This document shows, piece by piece, positions 38,003 through 48,027 of a stretch of 64,000 nt of DNA. Both the position numbers and the translations under genes were made by a program. Below the pieces are notes generated by a model. The model was not told the origin of the DNA and did no database searches. It saw nothing but the letters and a program-made list of their open reading frames with translations. Position 1 is the stretch's first letter, and every line of letters starts with the position of its first letter. Source of the stretch: Flavobacteriales bacterium. Lineage in GTDB: Bacteria; Bacteroidota; Bacteroidia; Flavobacteriales_D; Crocinitomicaceae. The DNA lies in the NCBI GenBank assembly GCA_947475095.1, contig CANJLG010000005.1, positions 59,345 through 123,344 on the forward strand, given 5' to 3'.

Positions 38003-38536
38003 ATGAAATCATTTATTCTTATTGCAGTTTCTATTTTTATAACGCGTCAAATCACCTGGTCACAATCCATACATGACCTTGCACGAACAGGAACGGTAAC
38101 ATTAATGGAGGAACACCTTAAAATAGTCCCAAGTGATTTGAATACAATATCGGAACAAGGCATGACAGCATTTATTTTGGCCTCGTATCGAGGAAATAAT
38201 GCGGTTGCAAAATTATTGATGGATAAAGGAGCCGATATTGGATATTGCTCCCCCGAGGGAACTGCGATTTATGGAATGATTTATAAAGATAACTCGGAGC
38301 TAATAAAATACGTTTTGGAAAAAGGATATTCTCCAAATGATACGTGTCAATTTAGTCAATTTGGGACTCCTTTGAACTTTGCTATGAGTTTGAGACGCTA
38401 TTCGATTATTTCTTTACTGCTGGAATCTGGTGCCAAAACAGATAACATGAATTCACAAGGGCAAAACCTGAAGGATTTGCTATTATTTTATAAAGACGAA
38501 CAATTAACTAAACTTTTTGAATCTTATGAAAAATAA
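38003..38536 (+). CDS. Exported ankyrin-repeat protein
   Basis: 177 residues; signal peptide MKSFILIAVSIFITRQITWS and then about four ankyrin repeats (GMTAFILASYRGNNAVAKLLMDKGAD; GTPLNFAMSLRRYSIISLLLESGAK). A periplasmic protein-binding role is likely. Its 3' end overlaps the next gene by 11 bases in another frame, suggesting coupled translation, though the partner is an unrelated T9SS protein. Confidence 0.8.
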   Translation: MKSFILIAVSIFITRQITWSQSIHDLARTGTVTLMEEHLKIVPSDLNTISEQGMTAFILASYRGNNAVAKLLMDKGADIGYCSPEGTAIYGMIYKDNSELIKYVLEKGYSPNDTCQFSQFGTPLNFAMSLRRYSIISLLLESGAKTDNMNSQGQNLKDLLLFYKDEQLTKLFESYEK

Positions 38537-40691
38537 ATCACTACTCTTCATTCTACTTGTATTTTCTCAATGGTCTTTTTCGCAGACGTACACCACGGGC
38601 GTTGTTAATTTATCGTCAACAGCAGGCCTAAGCATGTCTGTCAAACTAGATGTTAATACCAACGTAACAATGACTTTAACCGGACCGTCAGGACGATGGT
38701 TTGCCCTCGGATTTGGCGCCTCAGCAATGACAGCAGGTACTGATGTGGTAGGTGTTCACGCTTCGGGTTTATTGCCAAATTTCGATGCCTATTTAACCGG
38801 TTCCGCTGCCCCAGCTACGGATGCCCTACAAAACTGGACAATCACATCAGATCAAGTAACGTCAGGAATCAGAACCATTATAGCGACACGTGCATTGAAT
38901 ACAGGAGATGCTAACGATTATATCTTCACGGCAGGAACGGGAACTATTTCGCTGATATGGGCTAGAGGAAATACGGCTTCATTCAGCTATGCTTACCATG
39001 GAAATGGAAATCGTGGTATTGTCAATGCGACATTCTCGTTGTTACAAGCCCCGCCCCCTTTAAGTATTTCTCCTGCCAGCACATCAATTTGCGCGGGGAC
39101 TTCGGTTACCCTAACAGCTAATTCGTCAGCTGGAGTTAGCTATTTATGGAGCCCTGGGGGACAAAGCACCGCAAGCATTACTGTAAATCCAAGCACAACG
39201 ACAACTTACACCTGCACGGCAACTCAAAATGGCGCGAGTTCAACCTCAAACAGCGTGGTAACTGTAAATAGTATCCCAAGCATCAACAGCATTCCAAATA
39301 CCTCTTTTTGCAATGGTTTATTTACTACCGCATTTACTTTTTCAGGAACACCAGGGGCAACATACACTTGGACGAATTCAAATTTAGGTATTGGTCTACC
39401 TTCATCAGGAACGGGAAATATCGCTCCTTTTCAAACACCAAATACCATCACGACTTTAACAACTGGAACTATTGTGGTTACCCCAACCTTAAATGGATGT
39501 TCTGGAACCCCACTTATATTTAGCATCTCGGTTAATCCTACCCCATCGATTTATCAATTTGATTGGAACTATTGTCACGGAGAAATAGCCATACCAGTTG
39601 TATGGCAAAACGGATTTGTTGCTGCAAATAACGTAGTTTGGACAAACTCCAATACAAGTATTGGCTTGGGAGCTTCAGGAAGTGGAAGTTTACCATCTTT
39701 TACCGCCTTTAACCTTAGTGCAAATCAAATTATCTCAACAATTGTTGCAACCCCACAATTTGTAAGCAATGGAGTAGCATGTAATGGATCACCATTCACC
39801 ATTTTCTACTATATAAACCCACAACCACTTGTTAATGCCATTCCCGACATCTCTATCTGTAGCGGCGATACATTGGGTGCCATTAATTTTTCAGGCGTTG
39901 CAACCAGTTATGAATGGACAAATTCTCAAGCATCAATTGGGATCCCGGTAAGTGGTACAGGCAACATTAATTCTTTTGTGCCTCAAATTACAGCTGGGAA
40001 TTCAAACAGTGCTCAGGTAATAGTAACGCCCCAATATTTTAACTATGTTACTTGTATTGGGGTAGCCGATACCTTTCTAATAACTGTTTCCAATACCTTA
40101 TCCTCCACAATTAATCAAACTGCTTGCGACTCGTTCATTTGGAATGGGAATACACTTACATCAAGTGGGGCTTACAGCGCCATGCTCTCGAGTGTTGGGG
40201 GCTGCGATTCATTGGCTAACTTAAATCTAACGATAGAGATTTCGCCAGTAGTTCCCATAGTAAGTGTTTCTAATGGCAATCAGTTCATGGTTTCCCCTTC
40301 CTCCATTCAAAGTGGTGTAAGCTATCAATGGCTTACCTGTCCTAATTTACAGCCTATCTTTGGCGAAACGGATTCAGTTTTCACGGCTATGGCAGGAGGA
40401 GAATACGCTGTTGTGGCTACCAACGGATGTGGTTCTGCCGTATCCGATTGTAACTTTGGCTCAGGAGCGGGACTACAAACAGCATTGGATTTATATGAGG
40501 TATATCCAACGGTTTTAAGGTGTGGCGAATACTTGCATTTGCCAGCTAAGCCATTTGATTTAGTGGATTTACAAGGCCATTTAATTCGGGCTATACCAGC
40601 ATCCATGACACAATTGCTCATGGACTATCCCGCAGGACTCTATTTACTGAAGAACGGGCAGAAATCCATTAAGATTATGCTGATTCATTAG
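38526..40691 (+). CDS. Secreted DOMON-like and Ig-like protein with T9SS tail
   Basis: 721 residues from ATG 38526 (a TTG at 38517 would add three). Signal peptide MKNKSLLFILLVFSQWSFSQ. Residues about 25-170 resemble a DOMON haem/sugar-binding beta-sandwich (GRWFALGFGASAM ... AYHGNGNRGIV). Then Ig/PKD-like repeats (SICAGTSVTLTANSSAGVSYLW; SIPNTSFCNGLF) and a terminal T9SS-type module (YEVYPTVLRCGEYLHL ... GLYLLKNGQKSIKIML). Function unknown; binding at the surface is inferred. It converges on the BNR-repeat gene. Confidence 0.8.
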   Translation: MKNKSLLFILLVFSQWSFSQTYTTGVVNLSSTAGLSMSVKLDVNTNVTMTLTGPSGRWFALGFGASAMTAGTDVVGVHASGLLPNFDAYLTGSAAPATDALQNWTITSDQVTSGIRTIIATRALNTGDANDYIFTAGTGTISLIWARGNTASFSYAYHGNGNRGIVNATFSLLQAPPPLSISPASTSICAGTSVTLTANSSAGVSYLWSPGGQSTASITVNPSTTTTYTCTATQNGASSTSNSVVTVNSIPSINSIPNTSFCNGLFTTAFTFSGTPGATYTWTNSNLGIGLPSSGTGNIAPFQTPNTITTLTTGTIVVTPTLNGCSGTPLIFSISVNPTPSIYQFDWNYCHGEIAIPVVWQNGFVAANNVVWTNSNTSIGLGASGSGSLPSFTAFNLSANQIISTIVATPQFVSNGVACNGSPFTIFYYINPQPLVNAIPDISICSGDTLGAINFSGVATSYEWTNSQASIGIPVSGTGNINSFVPQITAGNSNSAQVIVTPQYFNYVTCIGVADTFLITVSNTLSSTINQTACDSFIWNGNTLTSSGAYSAMLSSVGGCDSLANLNLTIEISPVVPIVSVSNGNQFMVSPSSIQSGVSYQWLTCPNLQPIFGETDSVFTAMAGGEYAVVATNGCGSAVSDCNFGSGAGLQTALDLYEVYPTVLRCGEYLHLPAKPFDLVDLQGHLIRAIPASMTQLLMDYPAGLYLLKNGQKSIKIMLIH

Positions 40692-40731
40692 GCTTTTGGT
40701 ATAGTAGCAAAGACCCAATTCTCATACTCCA

Positions 40732-43700
40732 TTAATCGAGCTTTAGAAATTCTTCAAAATTCACGATAACTGGTGGAGCTATGGATTTTTTTTCAAGTTC
40801 TTTTTCAAACGCTTTTATTTGGTTTGTTTTTAGTTTGTCAAAGGCTACTTTGGCATCTGAAAATCGTTTTTTGAGAAGATTTATATTCTCAATCTGCGAA
40901 GAAGAGGGAGCTCCAAAGTAAGAGGCTATAGTGCTGTAAATGTCCCCAAGTTTTTCCCTGAGTTGTGGTTCACCTGCTCCAACATAATTATCGCCTTTTG
41001 TCACCACTAATTTATCGCGAAGTGCATCTAATTCAAGATTTAATGCATCTGCGGCTTTATTTTTTCCAGCGTTTTTTGCCTGGTAGTCTGCCACTGAAGC
41101 ATCCCAACTATCAATGATGAATACAAAATATGCCAAGTCCTGAGTCATATCAAATAGTTCGTTGGTTATTTGCTGCTGTTCTTTTCTTTCAGCAAGCGTA
41201 AAGGCTGATTTTGGATCGTAAAGTACTTCTATTTGTTGTTCGAATACTTCATTTCCTTTCGTGATTCTTACGGTGTATTTACCTGCGATAACAGTAGGTG
41301 GCGTACCTGCAGCACCTGCAATGGTTTTTCCTTTCGCTACTTTTGGCGCTTGGCGATTAAAGTTCCATTCAACCGTATTAATTCCTTTTTGTTTTCCAGC
41401 TGGACAGGTGGCCATTAATTTGCCATCTTTATCGAAAATTTCTAGCGTCATTTTCCCAAAGGTGTGTCGTTTAGAAAGGAAATATTTAATCTGAGCAGCA
41501 TCACTTGGGTTATCCCCAACAAATTCTACTGTACTGCTAGTGCCTCCGAAAGAACTTTTTTCGCTCATAACAAAGGGTTTCGAATCAAAAAAGTGAAGGT
41601 TTTTTGTAATGATATCATTGGTTATGAATCGCAATGGCGAAACATCATCTAAAATAATGATGCCTCTTCCATGGGTTGCCACCACTAAATCATTGCTTGC
41701 TGCATGCATTTCCATGTAATGAATGGCGACACTTGGAAAGTTATTTTCGAACTTCGACCACGAAATACCGCCATCTAGGGTGATGTATAAGCCAAGTTCG
41801 GTACCTAAAAACAGCAAGTTTGGATTTTTTAAATCTTCTTGAATGTTGCGTGCAAAAATAGGTAAGTCTTTGGTGACAATGCTTTTCCACGTTTGTCCGA
41901 AATCATTTGTCATGTATACATATGGATTATAGTCGCCTTTTGTATAACCTGTAAAAACAGCATAGGCCTTTCCTTCACCAAAGACACTTGCTTCAATATG
42001 ATAACACCATGTATTAGCCGGTAGTCCTTTAATGTTTGCAATCACATTTTTCCAATTTTTCCCTCCATCCGTAGTTACTTGTATATTTCCATCGTCTGTG
42101 CCTACCCAAATCACTTTTTCTGTCAAGGGAGATTCGGTCATGGTAAATATGGTACAATGGTTTTCAGCACCTGAATTATCCGCAGATAAGCCACCTGATT
42201 CAACTTGGTTTTGTTTGGTTTTATCGTTGGTGGTAAGATCAGGAGAAATCTTAGTCCAAGTATTTCCCATATCGTTGGATACATGAACAAATTGGCTTCC
42301 TGCAAAGAGGCGATCAGCTTGGTGCACGCTAGTGGTAATGGGTGTATTCCAATTAAATCGAAGTTTTGGATCACCACTAACGGGGTATGGCTTAACCACT
42401 CGTATTTGTTTGTCTTTTGTATCAAAGCGCCAAATTGCTTCTGCCCCTTGCATTTCGGAATAAACAATATGTGGTAAGGTGGGGTGAGGATAAACCCTAA
42501 AGCCATCGCCTTGTCCTACTAATTCCCAATCGCGCGCTTCTATTCCTCCCGGGCTTGCAGAGGGGCCATACCATGAATTATTATCCTGTAGGCCACCATA
42601 AACGTTATAGGGCGTTCGATTATCCAAACTCACATGATAGAACTGGCTTAGCGGTAAATTTTCAATAATTTCCATGGTTGTTCCACCATTTAAACTTCTA
42701 TACAAACCTCCGTCCGTAGCAACGAAAACTTTTTCAGAGTTATTAGGGTCAAATGATATATCGTGAATATCGGAGTGCATTGAGCCTAAACTTTTAAACG
42801 TTTTACCTCCATCTCGGCTCAAGGAACCAAAAAGACCTGCTTTAACGATGATATCGGGATTTTTGGGATCCACGGTAATTCGTGAAAAATAGAATGGTCG
42901 AACTGTTAGCCCAAAATCACCGTTCATAAATTTCCATGTTGCTCCACCATCTTCTGAGCGGTATAAACCTTTATCTTCCGGTTTTTCACATTCAATAACA
43001 GCATAAACGATCGAAGAATTCGAGGGGGCAATACTAAAAGCAATTCTTCCTAATTTTCCTGTAGGGAAGCCATTGTGGATTTTATTCCATGTTGCACCTC
43101 CATCGATACTTTTGTATAGGCCACTATTTAGTCCACCTGAACTAAACGAATAAGCGCTCCTTCGGAATTCCCAAAACGAAGCATACAAAATAGAAGGATT
43201 TTTAGCGTCAATAATTAATTCAGAACAACCTGTTTTTTCATTAATGTAGAAAAGTTTAGTCCATGTTTTTCCACCATCAGTTGTTTTGTAAACCCCTCTA
43301 TCTTGGCTATCACTCCATAATGCACCCAAAACACCAACATAAACAGTGGATGGGTTTTTAGGATCAATTTGTATCGAAGAAATTCTATCCGATGTTTCAA
43401 GGCCCATTTTCGACCAGTTTTTTCCGCCATCAGTGGTTTTATAAATGCCATTGCCTAAGGAAACGCTGTTTCTTGTCCATACTTCCCCAGTTCCTACCCA
43501 AACAGTATTATCCGGATCGGAAGGATCAATAGAAACCACTCCGATGGATTGACAATATTTATCAAAAATTGGATTGAACTTAACGCCTCCATCGTTTGAC
43601 TTCCAAACGCCACCACCAGCGGAGCCAATGTAAACTATATTAGAATTCGTTGGGTGCTGCTCGACATCTGAAACGCGTCCACTCATTAGAGCAGGTCCAA

Positions 43701-43815
43701 TGTGTCGGGCCTTAAGATCGCCGAAATAATCAGCACCTACAATTGCATTGGAAGATTGCGCTTGCATCACTATGGTACATAGCATTGACAAGCAAATGAT
43801 AAACTGCTTTTTCAT
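40732..43815 (-). CDS. Sortilin/VPS10-like BNR-repeat exported protein
   Basis: 1027 residues; signal peptide MKKQFIICLSMLCTIVMQAQ. At least ten BNR/Asp-box units (S-x-D-G-G-x-T-W, for example KTTDGGKNWSKM, RSEDGGATWKFM, MTNDFGQTWKSI) build one or two beta-propellers over residues 30-720. A C-terminal region (about 760-1027) contains an FnIII-like strand set and a helical tail (FKLKTNQIKAFEKELEKK-type). Often annotated as glycosyl hydrolase, but no catalytic residues can be named. No T9SS tail. Possibly co-transcribed with the LolA-like gene 22 bases upstream. Confidence 0.85.
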   Translation of the reverse strand: MKKQFIICLSMLCTIVMQAQSSNAIVGADYFGDLKARHIGPALMSGRVSDVEQHPTNSNIVYIGSAGGGVWKSNDGGVKFNPIFDKYCQSIGVVSIDPSDPDNTVWVGTGEVWTRNSVSLGNGIYKTTDGGKNWSKMGLETSDRISSIQIDPKNPSTVYVGVLGALWSDSQDRGVYKTTDGGKTWTKLFYINEKTGCSELIIDAKNPSILYASFWEFRRSAYSFSSGGLNSGLYKSIDGGATWNKIHNGFPTGKLGRIAFSIAPSNSSIVYAVIECEKPEDKGLYRSEDGGATWKFMNGDFGLTVRPFYFSRITVDPKNPDIIVKAGLFGSLSRDGGKTFKSLGSMHSDIHDISFDPNNSEKVFVATDGGLYRSLNGGTTMEIIENLPLSQFYHVSLDNRTPYNVYGGLQDNNSWYGPSASPGGIEARDWELVGQGDGFRVYPHPTLPHIVYSEMQGAEAIWRFDTKDKQIRVVKPYPVSGDPKLRFNWNTPITTSVHQADRLFAGSQFVHVSNDMGNTWTKISPDLTTNDKTKQNQVESGGLSADNSGAENHCTIFTMTESPLTEKVIWVGTDDGNIQVTTDGGKNWKNVIANIKGLPANTWCYHIEASVFGEGKAYAVFTGYTKGDYNPYVYMTNDFGQTWKSIVTKDLPIFARNIQEDLKNPNLLFLGTELGLYITLDGGISWSKFENNFPSVAIHYMEMHAASNDLVVATHGRGIIILDDVSPLRFITNDIITKNLHFFDSKPFVMSEKSSFGGTSSTVEFVGDNPSDAAQIKYFLSKRHTFGKMTLEIFDKDGKLMATCPAGKQKGINTVEWNFNRQAPKVAKGKTIAGAAGTPPTVIAGKYTVRITKGNEVFEQQIEVLYDPKSAFTLAERKEQQQITNELFDMTQDLAYFVFIIDSWDASVADYQAKNAGKNKAADALNLELDALRDKLVVTKGDNYVGAGEPQLREKLGDIYSTIASYFGAPSSSQIENINLLKKRFSDAKVAFDKLKTNQIKAFEKELEKKSIAPPVIVNFEEFLKLD

Positions 43816-43837
43816 TACACGATATATTTAATTTTAC

Positions 43838-44578
43838 TTATTGTTCAGGATAAACAAATGTTTTCTCATCTATGGAAGCATTGATAAGCACTTTCTCAAA
43901 AGAAATGGCTTGTGATTCGCCATCTTTTAATCCTTGAGATATGGAGAAAGGGATAATAACACCGTTTACTTCTTGATAATCGCTAAATTTCGATTGACCA
44001 ATTTGGCCTTTCATTTCGCCTGAACTGATTTCCGATTCCTTCAGTAAGGGAACATTTGAATCTTTATCAATATAGTAATACTCTATATTTGGCACTTCTT
44101 TTCCTTCAACCAATAGCGTTTTTTTTACTAGTTTTAATTTGTGACAAGCTACTCCATCTACTTTTTCTTCTCCTTCAAGTGTCAGGGTATATCCTAATTT
44201 TTTGTAGCAAACTAAAGCATCTGGAAATTCTTTTGACGCTCTCATTGCATTTTCATTGTCGTCTGAAGTGCTTTTCTCCGCTTTTTGCGTCATGAAATTC
44301 GTGCTCCAACTTGTTTTTCCATCAAAGGCCCCTTGGATTATTTCCTGCCCTTGAAAATTTATTTTAGTGTACATTCTACCATCCTTCATTTGAGCGATTT
44401 CTAAGGGGATTTTCATCCCTCCAGCATCAACATTGGCAGTCATAAGGATGCTTTTTACAGCCTCCCATTTAGCTCCACCAATTGCTTGGTAGTAATTGTT
44501 AGCAATTTCTTCTGCCGTTTGAGACATTGAGAAGAAAGAAATAAGGCTTAGAGCACCTACTAAAAATATTTTTTTCAT
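43838..44578 (-). CDS. LolA/LolB-like outer-membrane lipoprotein-sorting protein
   Basis: 246 residues with a signal peptide (MKKIFLVGALSLISFFSMSQ). The mature chain is an incomplete beta-barrel with alternating strands: KSILMTANVDAGGMKIPLEIAQMKDGRMYTK, GEEKVDGVACHKLKLVKK, YYYIDKDSNVPLLKE. This is the LolA-fold pattern for carrying acylated or hydrophobic ligands across the periplasm. It is probably transcribed with the downstream BNR protein. Specific cargo unknown. Confidence 0.72.
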   Translation of the reverse strand: MKKIFLVGALSLISFFSMSQTAEEIANNYYQAIGGAKWEAVKSILMTANVDAGGMKIPLEIAQMKDGRMYTKINFQGQEIIQGAFDGKTSWSTNFMTQKAEKSTSDDNENAMRASKEFPDALVCYKKLGYTLTLEGEEKVDGVACHKLKLVKKTLLVEGKEVPNIEYYYIDKDSNVPLLKESEISSGEMKGQIGQSKFSDYQEVNGVIIPFSISQGLKDGESQAISFEKVLINASIDEKTFVYPEQ

Positions 44579-44601
44579 AGCGTTTAAATAAAGAATTTTA
44601 A

Positions 44602-44609
44602 CAAAAATA
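44602..44609 (-). promoter_or_regulatory. -7 box of the LolA-like gene
   Basis: TATTTTTG on the minus strand matches TAnnTTTG and ends 23 bases before the ATG at 44578. Confidence 0.4.
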
Positions 44610-44624
44610 CACTTTAATATTTAA

Positions 44625-46085
44625 CTACATACTTTTAATATAACTATCGAACACATCATTATAAAGGATGCCTTTTTCAGTCCGCTTCTTTGATAGCTGC
44701 TTGAGTTCCACTAAGGCCCAAAGTATAAATTCTTTCAAGAAATTCACATCCTCTTTAGCAAGCTCGGGTTGATACGTGCGTAATAATTCATCAAGCGGTT
44801 TTAAGCTTGACAATACCTTTTGATACTCTTTGTTAGTGGCTTCATCTGAAAGCTCGATATTATCCGCTTGTACAAACCAATCTAACACAGCATCATAAAC
44901 GGTGGTTTGATTTGGCTTTTTAAGTTTTTCAATTTTCGGAAAACGCATTAAAAACAAGGTTTTAGTCGCTTCACTAATCAAGTGATTCGCCACAAAATCA
45001 CTCCCTTCTTGTTCGCCTTCATACACCAACTCTACCTTTCCGGTAATCGATGGAATCATACCCATTAGATCGCTAAACCGGACGGATGTTTGTTTTTCAC
45101 CATTCAGCAGCGAGCGCCTTTCAGCAGTGCTAATTAGGTTTTCATAACCTGTAATGCTCATTCGCGCACTCACCCCACTTTTAGGATCTACAAATTCACT
45201 CACGCGAGCCTCAAAAGCAATTTGCTCAAGTAAATCTTTTGCCAATTCCGGCACATAAACGTCAATCGATCGACTGCTCGATTTTTCTATTTCTTGTTTA
45301 GTGATCCGTTTTGCAGTCGATAAATCATTTGCGTAATGAGTTAGTATTTGCGATCCGATGCGGTCCTTAAGAGGCGTAACAATACTTCCCCTGTTGGTAT
45401 AATCCTCTGGATTTGCAGTAAATACAAATTGAAGGTCCAGGGCCATTCTTAATTTGAAGCCACGAATTTGTATATCGCCTTCCTCCAAAATATTAAAGAG
45501 TGCCACTTGAATCCTAGCTTGTAAATCAGGTAATTCATTAATTACGAAAAGACAACGATTTGCGCGCGGAATCATTCCAAAATGCAAGACCCTATCATCT
45601 GCATAACTGAGTTTTAAATTTGCTGCTTTAATGGGATCAATATCACCTATGAGGTCGGCAATTGTAACATCAGGAGTGGCTAACTTTTCAAAAAACCGCT
45701 CATCCCTATGAAGCCATTCAATCGGAGTTGCGTCTGCTTTTTCACGAATAATATCTTTCGCAAAGCGACTAATTGGAGCAAAGGGATCGTCATTGATTTC
45801 ACTTCCAGCAACAACTGGAATATATTCATCCAATAACTGAATCATTAACCGTGCGATTTTAGTTTTTCCTTGTCCTCTCAATCCCAATAAATTAATATTA
45901 TGTTTCGATAAGATGGCGCGCTCTAATTGTGGTATAACAGATTGTTCGTAACCATGCATTCCCTGAAATGTTTTTTCACCTGCCTGAAGAGCCTGAATCA
46001 AGTTGTCCCTTAATTCTGTTTTAATAGATTTGGAAACATACTTTGCTTTTTTTAAGTCACCAATTGTTTTTAAAGTAGTATTCAT
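44625..46085 (-). CDS. MoxR/ChlI-type AAA+ ATPase
   Basis: AAA+ ATPase of the MoxR/magnesium-chelatase I clade: Walker A GLRGQGKTK near residue 70, the Walker B region FVINELPDLQ, and sensor FVFTANPEDYTNRG. The C-terminal half (SGVSARMSITGYENLISTA) is the lid. Such ATPases act with VWA partners to insert cofactors or remodel complexes. The VWA gene lies immediately upstream. An ATG at 46121 would add 12 residues and overlap the VWA gene by 32 bases; ATG 46085 leaves a 4-base gap and is preferred. Magnesium chelatase itself is unlikely because no other tetrapyrrole genes are near. Confidence 0.83.
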   Translation of the reverse strand: MNTTLKTIGDLKKAKYVSKSIKTELRDNLIQALQAGEKTFQGMHGYEQSVIPQLERAILSKHNINLLGLRGQGKTKIARLMIQLLDEYIPVVAGSEINDDPFAPISRFAKDIIREKADATPIEWLHRDERFFEKLATPDVTIADLIGDIDPIKAANLKLSYADDRVLHFGMIPRANRCLFVINELPDLQARIQVALFNILEEGDIQIRGFKLRMALDLQFVFTANPEDYTNRGSIVTPLKDRIGSQILTHYANDLSTAKRITKQEIEKSSSRSIDVYVPELAKDLLEQIAFEARVSEFVDPKSGVSARMSITGYENLISTAERRSLLNGEKQTSVRFSDLMGMIPSITGKVELVYEGEQEGSDFVANHLISEATKTLFLMRFPKIEKLKKPNQTTVYDAVLDWFVQADNIELSDEATNKEYQKVLSSLKPLDELLRTYQPELAKEDVNFLKEFILWALVELKQLSKKRTEKGILYNDVFDSYIKSM

Positions 46086-46089
46086 AGTA

Positions 46090-47208
46090 TTAGTTAATTC
46101 GTTTTTTTCGGTTGCTTTCATAATCGTGAAAAATCATTTCTCCAAGTCCTTTTAGTCCGGTAAAAAAAGCCTTTCCTTTATTTGATTTGGTAAATTCTTC
46201 AATAAAAGACTTAAGATAAGGGTCTTGTGCGATCATAAATGTTGTAATTGGAATGTGCAATTTTCTAGCTTGCGCTGCCATCGTATAGCATTTATCGACA
46301 ATGAATTGATCCAATCCGTTGCTATTTTTATAGTATTGTCCGTCTGGCATTCGAACACAGCTAGGCTTACCATCTGTGATCATAAAGATTTGTTTATTGG
46401 TATTTCTTTTTCGCCTTAAAATATCCATGGCTAGCGCCAAACCTGCCACCGTATTGGTATGATATGGCCCGACTTGAAGGTAGGGTAAATCTTTAATCTT
46501 TATTGGCCAAGCATCATTTCCGAAAACAATTACATCCAGGGTATCTTTAGGATAACGCGTGGTAATCAGTTCTGCTAAAGCCATGGCCACTTTTTTAGCA
46601 GGCGTGATTCGATCTTCACCATATAAAATCATACTATGACTAATATCGATCATCAGCACCGTACTCATTTGAGATTTATGGTGCGTATCTTCAATAATCA
46701 AATCCTCTTCAGCTAAGGTAAATTCACCAATCCCATGATTTATTTGCGCATTTTTTAAGCTTTCAGTAATTGATATTTGTTCGATGCTATCTCCAAATTG
46801 GAAATTCCTAAATTCTCCTGTTGACTCATCGCCCTGACCACTTTTTTTTGATTTATGACTGCCAGAACCACTTTTTTTAATGTTTCCAAAGAGCTGTTGC
46901 ATCGCATTTTTACGAAGGGCACGTTCTGTTTTTGCTGTAATTTTTAAGGCCGCTGGACCTTTTGCTTTAATTTCTTCTCTGAGATAGCCTTTCTTTTTTA
47001 GATCTTCCAAAAAATCATCCAGCGTATACTCGTCACTTGTCAATTTATATTCCTCGTCTAAAATTTTAAACCAATTTAAGGCTTCGTCCACATCACCAGA
47101 GGTGTGCGTAATCAATTCACTAAAAATCTCGAAAAGCCTTTCAAAATTTGATTGCTCAGGCGCTTGATAAGGGGTAAAAATAAAACCTGATTTGAAATTT
47201 TCGTTCAT
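46090..47208 (-). CDS. VWA-domain protein, partner of the MoxR-type ATPase
   Basis: 372 residues: helical N-terminal part, a Gly/Ser/Lys-rich linker (about 110-125, KKSGSGSHKSKKSG), and a C-terminal von Willebrand A domain with an intact MIDAS motif (MIDISHSM, D-x-S-x-S form DISHS, about 183-187) and MITDGKPS near 277. It binds Mg2+ and a protein ligand, working with the ATPase encoded next. Cytoplasmic, no signal peptide. A curved-DNA tract lies about 180-250 bases upstream. Confidence 0.82.
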   Translation of the reverse strand: MNENFKSGFIFTPYQAPEQSNFERLFEIFSELITHTSGDVDEALNWFKILDEEYKLTSDEYTLDDFLEDLKKKGYLREEIKAKGPAALKITAKTERALRKNAMQQLFGNIKKSGSGSHKSKKSGQGDESTGEFRNFQFGDSIEQISITESLKNAQINHGIGEFTLAEEDLIIEDTHHKSQMSTVLMIDISHSMILYGEDRITPAKKVAMALAELITTRYPKDTLDVIVFGNDAWPIKIKDLPYLQVGPYHTNTVAGLALAMDILRRKRNTNKQIFMITDGKPSCVRMPDGQYYKNSNGLDQFIVDKCYTMAAQARKLHIPITTFMIAQDPYLKSFIEEFTKSNKGKAFFTGLKGLGEMIFHDYESNRKKRIN

Positions 47209-47391
47209 ATTTTACAAACAAAAAAAAGGATAAATAGTTTTCACACGCTGAGGGTTTGAGTTTGGGAGTGCAAAGTAGTATTAATCCAATGATATACTAA
47301 TCAAAGAGGCTAAAAAGAGCGTTTTTTTATTTCAATAGGAAAAATAGGTGTTCAGCCTAAAGCGCATCAAATTTCCATCCGTCCATTTCTT

Positions 47392-47458
47392 AAAAACGTC
47401 AAAAACATGCTTTTTTCACTTAAAAATACGTTTTTTTCATCAAAAAACGTCTTTTTTT
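47392..47458. other. Helically phased A/T tracts (predicted curved DNA)
   Basis: Seven runs of five to seven A or T residues have centres at about 47394, 47403, 47413.5, 47424, 47434, 47444.5 and 47455, a spacing of 9-10.5 bases, one helical turn each. Alternating A and T runs linked by CG-type spacers repeat (AAAAACGTC, AAAAATACG, AAAAAACGTC). Some arms could also form weak hairpins. The rest of 47209-47542 holds no gene. Confidence 0.6.
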
Positions 47459-47542
47459 AGCATTATTTGAAGGTTTTTGAAAAAATTGATTTTTGAAAAA
47501 TCAGAATTCAGAAAACTTTATTTCAGATGAACGTTGAATGTT

Positions 47543-47755
47543 CTACTCAGAAATCTTCTCGTCGATTTTTTTATCGGCTATAGCGCCAACTTTTTCATCA
47601 ACTTTTTCAGATACATGTTCTTGAACCGATTCAGAAACAGTTTCTCCAACTTTATCAAAAACAGCTGCACCAGCAGAATCTGCAACTCCGTCAGCTATTC
47701 CTCCAACAGCTTCGCCAACAAATAATTTGATGACCCATTTAAATAATTTTTTCAT
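47543..47755 (-). CDS. Small amphipathic-helix protein
   Basis: 70 residues: a basic/aromatic N-terminus (MKKLFKWVIKLF), a glycine/alanine segment (VGGIADGVADSAGAAVF), and a heptad-like tail of Val/Glu/Lys repeats (VGETVSESVQEHVSEKVDEKVGAIADKKIDEKI) that would form a long amphipathic helix. Possibly membrane-associated at the N-terminus. No named family recognised. Confidence 0.6.
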   Translation of the reverse strand: MKKLFKWVIKLFVGEAVGGIADGVADSAGAAVFDKVGETVSESVQEHVSEKVDEKVGAIADKKIDEKISE

Positions 47756-48027
47756 GTATTGATTTTAAAGTGTTCTACCTAAATTTTAAGACACCCAAAT
47801 ATAATGATTTTATTGATAATCAGGCATGAATTACCTATTTTTTTCAATCCACCTTAGCGGAAGAAAGCCTGGGTTATTTTTAGTGGTGATTCAATCGAAA
47901 GCAACATTTATCGCAAACTTCAATAATCAAAATTAATACAATAGCTTATCGCTTACTGCTATTATTTGTATCGTTTCGCACCAATTGGGAAATAAATTAT
48001 GCTAGGCAAGTCTCTAAATTATATTTT

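Noticed and set aside
42032..42506. Overlapping open frames on both strands inside the BNR gene
   Set aside because: Out-of-frame shadows of the long BNR gene, with no start context or recognisable features.
40732..43815. Glycosyl hydrolase
   Set aside because: BNR repeats alone give a propeller fold; no catalytic acid/base pair could be identified, so only a sortilin-like propeller is called.
44625..47208. Magnesium chelatase (ChlI/ChlD)
   Set aside because: The ATPase and VWA protein resemble them, but no ChlH or other tetrapyrrole genes are near; the general MoxR-VWA pairing is safer.
47392..47458. CRISPR-like or tandem repeat array
   Set aside because: The units are only A/T runs with variable spacers; there is no constant repeat and no cas gene anywhere in the window.
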